NCBI RefSeq assembly: GCF_016680995.1
Contig: NZ_JAEQMG010000155.1
Location: 1 to 18,391, forward strand
Direction of reading: 5' to 3'
DNA: 18,391 bases
DNA from: Ruminococcus difficilis
GTDB taxonomy: Bacteria > Bacillota_A > Clostridia > Oscillospirales > Acutalibacteraceae
Shown one piece after another: positions 13,673 to 18,391 of this stretch. Below the pieces are notes generated by a model. That model did no database searches. It saw only the letters and a program-made list of their open reading frames with translations, and was not told the DNA's origin. How positions within the stretch are numbered: the stretch's first letter is position 1; every line of letters begins with the position of its first letter. The translations under genes and the position numbers were made by a program.

Positions 13673-14596
13673 TCAAAGACCGAGCGCTTCCGTCAAGCGC
13701 TCCATGTTCTCATAGCTCTGTTCGATCTCCTTGGAGTAAAGCTGAGCGGCGGCGGTGATATCTCGATGCCGAGAGAGCGCCGCGATCACCCGAACGGAGC
13801 AAACGGAAAATCGAACGGGAGCGAGTATATCGAGGCTGTCGATCGCGCCGAGATAATAGCGGTAAAGGTAATAGAGCGCGAGGTTTGTCAGTTCCCTTTC
13901 GTGAACGCTCAGATCAGGGCTGCCTATAACCGAGCTTATCACCAGACTGCGATTATCCTCATCAATATATTCCAGATCGCCGTAGATCTCGGGTAAAGCT
14001 GAAGTATCAAAAGCCGATGACTCCCCCGTCAACTCTTTCTGTACCCTGTCGGCAAAGCCGAGCAGATCGCGGAGCCTTTGTTCAAGCGGCTGATCGGACG
14101 CAAGGATCCGAGCCGCTTCTTCTCGCGTCTGTAACAGAAACGACATGATCTCCGCGTCGTAAGCCTCGCAAGGGTCGAATTCTGTCGCATCAAAGCAGTT
14201 ATAGGCATGATCCCCGGCGAGGATCAGCCGCGCCGCCTCGGGACAGGCGAGCGCCAGCGTATGCTCCGCAAAGGTGGTGTAATCCATCGTAATACGCGGA
14301 AACATCGCGCAGGTCAGGCACAGGTGCTCCTCACCGAGCGTCCTGTAGATATCACAGAGCTTGTCATCGCCCCAGAAAGGACATTTCTTCTCATCAGCCA
14401 AGCGAAACACACGGTCGCCGTCGGGATCGGTATAGATCGCATTCCTCAGTTTATCGCCGAAATCACCTTTTACAGAGTTGTAAAACGCCTCGGTCTTTTC
14501 GTCGATCACCACATCCCAGCCCTGACAGCAGGAGTCGGGACACGCGGCGGCGATACAGCGGAACTTCTCATAATAGGAGGGGTATAAATGCTTCAC
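13673..14596 (-). CDS. FliB-like flagellin lysine-N-methylase homolog (Cys-rich)
   Basis: The 307-residue protein has the FliB-family N-terminus: FRCIAAACPDSCCQGW (C14, C19, C23, C24), then CPFWGDDKLCDIYRTLGEEH (C72, C81), LCLTCAMFPR (C93, C96) and a further C118. FliB methylates lysines of flagellin in Salmonella, and this Cys arrangement is a likely metal or Fe-S site. The rest is largely helical. No flagellin, flagellar or chemotaxis gene is in the window, so the target is open; many non-flagellated Clostridia carry such homologs. The start is a GTG at 14594-14596, supported by AAGGAG about 8 nt upstream. It is the first gene of a two-gene unit with the nitroreductase and is divergent from the glycine riboswitch unit. 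The family is likely; a flagellar role is uncertain. Confidence 0.82.
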   Translation of the reverse strand: MKHLYPSYYEKFRCIAAACPDSCCQGWDVVIDEKTEAFYNSVKGDFGDKLRNAIYTDPDGDRVFRLADEKKCPFWGDDKLCDIYRTLGEEHLCLTCAMFPRITMDYTTFAEHTLALACPEAARLILAGDHAYNCFDATEFDPCEAYDAEIMSFLLQTREEAARILASDQPLEQRLRDLLGFADRVQKELTGESSAFDTSALPEIYGDLEYIDEDNRSLVISSVIGSPDLSVHERELTNLALYYLYRYYLGAIDSLDILAPVRFSVCSVRVIAALSRHRDITAAAQLYSKEIEQSYENMERLTEALGL

Positions 14597-14649
14597 GGAA
14601 AAACTCCTTCAAAAAATAAACGGTTGCCGTGTACGATCAATTATTATTC

Positions 14650-14678
14650 ATTATCCGTCATAATCTTTAGAAAGTCAA
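14650..14678 (-). promoter_or_regulatory. promoter of the FliB-like/nitroreductase unit
   Basis: On the minus strand TTGACT (14673-14678) and GATAAT (14650-14655) are separated by 17 bp. Its -35 box is only 9 bp from the -35 box of the opposing riboswitch promoter. Confidence 0.7.
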
Positions 14679-14687
14679 CAAAAACTA

Positions 14688-14715
14688 TTGCATTTTTTGT
14701 ACAAGGTGGTATAAT
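14688..14715 (+). promoter_or_regulatory. promoter of the glycine riboswitch-symporter transcript
   Basis: TTGCAT (14688-14693) and a perfect TATAAT (14710-14715) are separated by 16 bp. Transcription would start near 14722, giving a leader of about 305 nt that contains the riboswitch. Confidence 0.7.
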
Positions 14716-14805
14716 ACCTTTTGGAACAGAATATGTGTCGGATGAATCATGCAGAAGAGCGACCTTTCATATATTAGTAACAGCAGCTTGACCGCGTGAG
14801 GACGG

Positions 14806-14911
14806 CACTCCGGAGAATTCCATCGCGGCGCAGTTTACACGTCATGCGGATGGATGCCGAAGGTGCAAGCGCGGCTCGCCGCGTCAATCTCTCAGGCAAA
14901 AGGACGGAGGA
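14806..14911 (+). promoter_or_regulatory. glycine riboswitch aptamer (single)
   Basis: The sequence fits the glycine aptamer. P1 is CTCCG (14808-14812) with CGGAG (14905-14909). P2 is GAGA (14813-14816) with the start of TCTCTCAGGC (14888-14897). P3 is CCATC (14820-14824) with GATGG (14849-14853). The conserved GCCGAAGG is at 14856-14863, then GCAAGCG, a GC stem CGCGG/CCGCG (14870-14883), and CTCTCAGGCAAAAGGACGGA at 14889-14908. Only one full aptamer is present; upstream sequence from 14722 lacks a second GCCGAAGG/CTCAGG core. It sits directly before an AGCS symporter gene, a known type of glycine riboswitch target. Confidence 0.92.
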
Positions 14912-14948
14912 AGGATGTCGAGCTGCGTGGTATGGCATCCGTTATCGT

Positions 14949-14986
14949 GCCTGAGAGTCGTTTATAACGGCTCTTTTCTTTTTTCC
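14949..14986 (+). terminator. riboswitch-controlled intrinsic terminator
   Basis: AGAGTCGTT (14954-14962) pairs with AACGGCTCT (14966-14974) around a 3-nt loop, followed by a T-rich run to 14986. Its left arm overlaps GCCTGAGAG (14949-14957), which is an exact complement of CTCTCAGGC (14889-14897) inside the aptamer. The two pairings exclude each other, so free aptamer strand acts as anti-terminator. This predicts that glycine binding favours termination. Confidence 0.85.
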
Positions 14987-15026
14987 GCTCGACACATATC
15001 ACACGATACAAGAGGAGGTATAAAAC

Positions 15027-16550
15027 ATGTGGGAAGGTTTTCTCAAATCCGTTGAAGAGATCAACGGCGTGATCAACAGCTATGTCTGGGGATGGCCGAC
15101 CATCATCCTGATCCTCGGTACAGGCTTGCTGCTGACTATCCGCACCCGCTTTCTGCAGGTGCGCAAGTTCGGCGAATCGCTGAACACCACCATCGTCCCG
15201 ACCTTCAAGAGTCTGGGCAAGAAAAAGCAAAAGGACGGCAGAGTGCAGTCCATCAGCCAGTTCGAGGCGTTCTCGACCGCGATCTCCGGCACGGTCGGCA
15301 CCGGCAACATCATCGGCGTCGTCGCGGCGATCCTCACGGGAGGTCCGGGCGCGGTGCTGTGGATGTGGATCTCCGCGTTCTTCGGCATGGTCACCAACTA
15401 CGCCGAGAATGTGCTGGGTCTGTACTATCGTAAAAGGGACAGCAAGGGAAATCTTGCAGGCGGCGCGTTCTACTATATCGCCTACGGTCTGAAATGGAAG
15501 TGGCTGGCGTATGTCGCGTCTGTCTTCTGTATCCTGGCGGCGATAGGAATGAGCGGCGTACAAACAAACAAAATCTCCGGCTCGCTGGCTGAGGCTTTTG
15601 CGCGAGTGACCGGCTCCGCCGACAACGCCGAGACCGTCAAGCTGATCATCGGTATCATCGTCGCGGTGATCGCGGCGACAATCATCATCGGCGGTATCAA
15701 GCGTATCGGCAAGGTCGCGTCCATGCTGGTACCGTTTATGTCGCTTTTGTTCATCATTCTGGCGCTGATCTCCATCGGTATGCACTACGATCGTATCGGT
15801 CAGGCGTTCGGCCTGATCTTCTCCAAGGCATTCAGCTTTGAGGCTGCCGGCGGCGGTATCCTGGGCTTTACCTTTGCGACTGTTATCAAGAAGGGTATGG
15901 CTCGCGGCGTATTCTCTAATGAAGCGGGATTGGGCTCCTCCGTCATCGCCCACTCCGCGTCCGAGACCCGCGAACCCGTCAAGCAGGGCTTGTGGGGCGT
16001 GTTCGAGATCTTCTTCGACACCTTCATCATCTGCACCTTGACCGCGCTGATGTTCCTGACCACCAACGACGTCACCAAGCTCAGCCCCGATATGAACGAC
16101 AGCGTCATGTCGATGTCGATGTTCTCCGACAACTTCGGCGCGTTCGGTACGGCGACCTTCTCGATCATTCTGCCTCTGTTCGCCTTCACCACCATCATCG
16201 CTTGGTCGTACTACGGCGAAAAAGGCGTTGAGTTCTTCTTCAGCTTCATGAACGAAGATAAGCGCAAAATCCCCGTCACCATCTTCAAGGTGCTTTATGT
16301 CGTGCTGATCGCTGTTTCCGCAACGATCCACAGCCAGGTGGTATGGGATATCAGCGACACCTGTAACGGCTTGATGGCGCTGCCGAACCTGATCTGTCTG
16401 GTCGCGCTCAGCGGACTTGTCGCGAAGATCACGAAGAACTACTTCGACCGTAAGAAGGGCGTCGACGTCGAGCCGATGCTCTCCGCCTATCCCGATATGA
16501 ACGAGGAGTTCAAGCAGGATATTACGTCCGGAGACATTGAAATGCAATAA
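15027..16550 (+). CDS. AGCS-family sodium:alanine/glycine symporter
   Basis: The 507-residue polytopic membrane protein has about ten hydrophobic segments. The family's hallmark blocks are present: SGTVGTGNIIGVVAAILTGG (88-107), WMWISAFFGMVTNYAENVLG (112-131) and FSNEAGLGSS (296-305). AGCS transporters import alanine, glycine or glutamine with sodium across the cytoplasmic membrane. The glycine riboswitch directly upstream argues that glycine is a physiological substrate here. AGGAGG at 15013-15018 is 8 nt before the ATG, outside the terminator hairpin. The gene is monocistronic and ends near a strong hairpin at 16577. Length and motifs are intact. Family is certain; the exact amino acid preference is inferred from the riboswitch. 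Confidence 0.95.
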   Translation: MWEGFLKSVEEINGVINSYVWGWPTIILILGTGLLLTIRTRFLQVRKFGESLNTTIVPTFKSLGKKKQKDGRVQSISQFEAFSTAISGTVGTGNIIGVVAAILTGGPGAVLWMWISAFFGMVTNYAENVLGLYYRKRDSKGNLAGGAFYYIAYGLKWKWLAYVASVFCILAAIGMSGVQTNKISGSLAEAFARVTGSADNAETVKLIIGIIVAVIAATIIIGGIKRIGKVASMLVPFMSLLFIILALISIGMHYDRIGQAFGLIFSKAFSFEAAGGGILGFTFATVIKKGMARGVFSNEAGLGSSVIAHSASETREPVKQGLWGVFEIFFDTFIICTLTALMFLTTNDVTKLSPDMNDSVMSMSMFSDNFGAFGTATFSIILPLFAFTTIIAWSYYGEKGVEFFFSFMNEDKRKIPVTIFKVLYVVLIAVSATIHSQVVWDISDTCNGLMALPNLICLVALSGLVAKITKNYFDRKKGVDVEPMLSAYPDMNEEFKQDITSGDIEMQ

Positions 16551-16576
16551 TCGGCTTTCAACTTTTGGTATATAAT

Positions 16577-16612
16577 GAAGGGCTGTCGTGACAATCGCCG
16601 CGACAGCCCTTC
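16577..16612. terminator. shared terminator between convergent symporter and NUDIX genes
   Basis: GAAGGGCTGTCG (16577-16588) pairs perfectly with CGACAGCCCTTC (16601-16612). It lies 26 nt after the symporter stop and 5 nt after the convergent NUDIX stop. Neither side has a long T run (GTAGATT on plus, ATTATAT on minus), so it may work in both directions with moderate strength. Confidence 0.65.
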
Positions 16613-16617
16613 GTAGA

Positions 16618-17106
16618 TTACTTCCGCTCGTCCAGCCAAGCGTTCAGGAACCGCTGCGCCAAGCTGTCGGGACGGATATTCGCCCTTGCTTCGTCAAAGC
16701 CGAGCCACTGAGCCTCATCCACCTCGTCGGTCAGAGATACGGTAGGATCTCCCTGTATATGACAGGTGAAGTTGAGCATCAGGGTGTTGCTGCGTGCGAA
16801 GTACTCGGAGCGGTTATAGCGTATCTCACCCGCAGTCAATCCTGTTTCCTCCTTCAATTCCCGCGCAACGGCATGCTCGGCACATTCTCCCTTGTTGATA
16901 TATCCCGCGACAAGAATGAAGCTGTCGCGGCCGTACTGCTTAATCAACAGAATCTTTCGGTTGACATCGTCAACGGTTATGATGCTGACCGCTACGTTGT
17001 ATTTCGGAAAGCGGTATGTCTTACAGGTGTTACAGTAAGGGATGATCCCCTCGTTCTCCAGATAACGGTCAGTAAGCTCCGCGCCGCATTCTTCACAATA
17101 ACTCAT
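16618..17106 (-). CDS. NUDIX hydrolase with N-terminal zinc ribbon (NudC-like)
   Basis: The 162-residue protein starts with a zinc-ribbon: C4 and C7 (CEEC), then C25 and C28 (CNTC). The Nudix box follows at 68-90: G68, E74, then RELKEETGL, with all catalytic Glu residues present. This enzyme class hydrolyses nucleoside diphosphates linked to another moiety. The ribbon-plus-Nudix order is that of NudC-type NADH pyrophosphatase/deNADding enzymes. However, the protein is shorter than E. coli NudC, lacking its N-terminal domain. The diagnostic SQPWPFPxS stretch reads SEYFARSNT here, so NAD(H) specificity is doubtful. GGAGGG precedes the ATG. Probable cytoplasmic housekeeping or RNA-cap hydrolase of unknown substrate. 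Divergent from degV. Confidence 0.9.
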   Translation of the reverse strand: MSYCEECGAELTDRYLENEGIIPYCNTCKTYRFPKYNVAVSIITVDDVNRKILLIKQYGRDSFILVAGYINKGECAEHAVARELKEETGLTAGEIRYNRSEYFARSNTLMLNFTCHIQGDPTVSLTDEVDEAQWLGFDEARANIRPDSLAQRFLNAWLDERK

Positions 17107-17134
17107 TCGTACCCTCCGTTAGTTTCTTTCTGTT

Positions 17135-17163
17135 ATAGTAACATATTCATCCCGGACGTGCAA
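17135..17163 (-). promoter_or_regulatory. probable promoter of the NUDIX gene
   Basis: On the minus strand TTGCAC (17158-17163) and TACTAT (17135-17140) are separated by 17 bp. Both boxes are mediocre. The spacer and -35 box lie within the first copy of the tandem repeat at 17141-17186. Confidence 0.45.
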
Positions 17164-17186
17164 CATATTTATCCCCGGCACGCAAC
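17141..17186. repeat. 22-bp tandem direct repeat between divergent promoters
   Basis: ACATATTCATCCCGGACG followed by TGCAAC (17141-17164) is repeated imperfectly as ACATATTTATCCCCGGCACG followed by CAAC (17163-17186). The start-to-start distance is 22 bp, about two helical turns. The second copy ends 7 bp before the degV -35 box. The layout suggests a paired protein-binding site. Confidence 0.6.
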
Positions 17187-17193
17187 AGTATGC

Positions 17194-17222
17194 TTGACAA
17201 GCTATAATCATCGTGGTAAAAT
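17194..17222 (+). promoter_or_regulatory. promoter of the degV-family gene
   Basis: A perfect TTGACA (17194-17199) and TAAAAT (17217-17222) are separated by 17 bp. The leader would be only about 25 nt. Confidence 0.8.
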
Positions 17223-17253
17223 CACCGTGATGAAGGAAAGTGAGTGAGAGAAT

Positions 17254-18111
17254 ATGACGAAACTGATGATTACTACCGACAGCACAGCGGATATGCCCGC
17301 TTCTGTCGCTGAAAAATATGATATCCGCGTTGCTCCGCTGCATGTACTGTATAACGATGAGGATTTTGCGGACGGCGTCGACATCACCCCCGAGGATATA
17401 CTCAACCGCTACAAGGAGCGCGGTGAGCTGCCCTCGACCTCTGCGGTAACACCCGACGGCTATCTGAACTTTTTCAAGGAAATCTTTGACGAGGGCTTTG
17501 AGGAGATCATCCATATTGCGTTCTGCTCGGAAATGTCCTCCACCTACCAAAACGCTGTGATCGCCTCACAGGAATTCGACGGCAAAGTACACGTGATCGA
17601 CAGCCGTGTGCTGTCGAGCGGTATGACGCTGCTGGCGATCCGTGCGTGCGAGTTCCGTGAGGAAGGCTTCAAGCCGAACCGCATCTGCGATCTCGTCAAC
17701 GACTTGATCGAGAAGAACGTCGGCGGCTTTCTGCTGAGCCAGCTGGAATTCCTCCACAAGGGCGGCCGCTGCTCGAGCGTATCGCTGCTGGGTGCGAATC
17801 TGCTGAATATCAAGCCCACTATCGTCGTCAAAGACGGCGCGATGACCGTTGCGAAGAAGTATCGCGGCAAGGACGAGGCATGCCGGCTGAAATACTTGAA
17901 GGAACGTCTGGACGAATACAAGGACGTCATTGATACGCGACGTATCGTTCTGCACATGACCTGCGACATCAGCGAGAAGGATCGTAAGTACTATAAGAAA
18001 GAGCTCAAGAAGCTGATCGACTGCGATGAGATTATCGTATCTACCGCGGGGTGCGTCATTACCTCTCACTGCGGACCGGGTACCTTTGCCCTGTTCTTCA
18101 TGACGAAATAA
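17254..18111 (+). CDS. DegV family fatty-acid-binding protein
   Basis: The 285-residue protein has the DegV layout: TTDSTADMP at the N-terminus (7-15), LPSTSAVTP (59-67), IDSRVLSSGM (115-124), LEFLHKGGRCSSVSLLGA (164-181) and the C-terminal SHCGPGTFALFF (271-282). DegV/FakB proteins bind a fatty acid in a cytoplasmic pocket and can present it to the FakA kinase for phosphorylation and phospholipid synthesis. FakA is not in the window, so whether this copy is a true FakB is not shown. The Ser/Thr and His/Gly positions of the binding site are kept. Length is normal. The ATG has GAGTGAGAGA just upstream, a weaker ribosome site than most genes here. It is a single-gene unit with a strong promoter and terminator. 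Confidence 0.95.
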   Translation: MTKLMITTDSTADMPASVAEKYDIRVAPLHVLYNDEDFADGVDITPEDILNRYKERGELPSTSAVTPDGYLNFFKEIFDEGFEEIIHIAFCSEMSSTYQNAVIASQEFDGKVHVIDSRVLSSGMTLLAIRACEFREEGFKPNRICDLVNDLIEKNVGGFLLSQLEFLHKGGRCSSVSLLGANLLNIKPTIVVKDGAMTVAKKYRGKDEACRLKYLKERLDEYKDVIDTRRIVLHMTCDISEKDRKYYKKELKKLIDCDEIIVSTAGCVITSHCGPGTFALFFMTK

Positions 18112-18176
18112 ACCGATACATAATCCAAAACACGAGACCTCCGGCTGATCTAAACGTCTCTTTATTATGAATCCAA

Positions 18177-18207
18177 AAACCTGCCAACAAAAACGGCAGG
18201 TTTTTTT
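18177..18207 (+). terminator. terminator of the degV-family gene
   Basis: AAACCTGCC (18177-18185) pairs perfectly with GGCAGGTTT (18195-18203), followed by a seven-T run. A weaker GAGAC/GTCTC hairpin with TTTATT lies just before it (18134-18166). Confidence 0.9.
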
Positions 18208-18211
18208 CATA

Positions 18212-18391
18212 GCAAGACACATAAAACGCGATCATCTGAAAACTTGCTTTATGTGGTGTGGTTATGCGACATTTCGACAGGTGCATATTACATAAAACAG
18301 ATAATAAACTAACATAGAAAATATTAACAATACCCAGAAAATTTAGCATACGGGGTACGTTAATACATTTACATACGCGATATATGGCTTA
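18212..18391. other. AT-rich intergenic tail with no supported gene
   Basis: This last 180 bases is distinctly A/T-rich. It contains an inverted repeat, CACATAAA (18218-18225) with TTTATGTG (18248-18255), and a further ACATAAAAC copy near 18290. No frame has a ribosome site or recognisable protein. It may be the upstream region of a gene beyond the window. Confidence 0.5.

Noticed and set aside
14722..14805. possible second (tandem) glycine aptamer upstream of the first
   Set aside because: The region lacks the GCCGAAGG and CTCTCAGG core elements, so only a single aptamer is called.
14892..16547. 551-codon open frame on the minus strand
   Set aside because: It is antisense to the AGCS symporter, whose motifs are unmistakable. 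The product is rich in Asp, His and Arg without a fold, typical of a GC-biased shadow frame.
17205..17235. imperfect inverted repeat around the degV -10 box (TCATCGTGG and CACCGTGATGA)
   Set aside because: The arms match only with bulges, so an operator call is not supported from one copy.
18098..18349. 83-codon minus-strand frame at the right end
   Set aside because: It reads through the degV terminator hairpin and an AT-rich region, and has no ribosome site or similarity to a known protein.
1..18391. CRISPR array, tRNA/rRNA genes, toxin-antitoxin or defence locus
   Set aside because: I looked for regularly spaced repeats, tRNA-like cloverleafs and typical gene pairs and saw none.

Overview
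The window looks like a chromosomal segment of a gut-type Clostridia bacterium, most likely Ruminococcaceae/Oscillospiraceae. This is inferred from strong AGGAGG ribosome binding sites, TTGACA/TATAAT-type promoters with 17-bp spacers, a class II (Firmicutes-type) GalT, a DegV protein, a glycine riboswitch ahead of an AGCS symporter, and the GGGtGRT/NifU-like gene pair. Most genes are GC-rich. The left-edge transposase is clearly more A-rich, which suggests it was acquired.

Layout, left to right. (1) 1-1163: the 3' part of an IS1182-type transposase, ending in two consecutive hairpins. (2) 1237-3426: two separate minus-strand genes, an anchored C39-like cysteine protease and a YqhD/BdhA-type iron alcohol dehydrogenase, each with its own promoter and terminator. 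(3) 3508-4124: a plus-strand lipoprotein with a rhodanese domain, preceded by a repeat-like hairpin region. (4) 4159-5721: a minus-strand polytopic membrane protein carrying a DUF218/YdcF domain. (5) 5756-5829: a 74-bp near-perfect inverted repeat that looks like a miniature mobile element. (6) 5837-10369: a minus-strand galactoside operon, galT, then a GH2 glycosidase, then a small C_GCAxxG_C_C redox-type protein whose start overlaps the glycosidase stop. (7) 10432-12282: a minus-strand operon of a NifU-like Fe-S scaffold protein and the GGGtGRT protein, behind the best promoter in the window. (8) 12335-12965: a plus-strand orphan lipoprotein. (9) 12984-14678: a minus-strand pair of a FliB-like Cys-rich protein and a nitroreductase. 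(10) 14688-16550: a plus-strand single-aptamer glycine riboswitch with an intrinsic terminator, controlling an AGCS sodium:amino-acid symporter. (11) 16577-18207: divergent NUDIX hydrolase (minus) and DegV (plus) genes with a 22-bp tandem direct repeat between their promoters. (12) 18212-18391: an AT-rich stretch with no gene that I can support.

In combination, the GH2 enzyme would release galactose from galactosides and GalT would handle galactose-1-phosphate; galK and galE are not in the window. The riboswitch links amino-acid import to glycine level, and its base-pairing suggests glycine turns import off. I see no CRISPR array, tRNA, rRNA, phage block, toxin-antitoxin pair or biosynthetic cluster. 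The least understood material is the GGGtGRT/NifU-like pair, the translationally coupled Cys-motif protein in the galactoside operon, the orphan lipoprotein, and three non-coding repeats (3545-3605, 5756-5829, 17141-17186).
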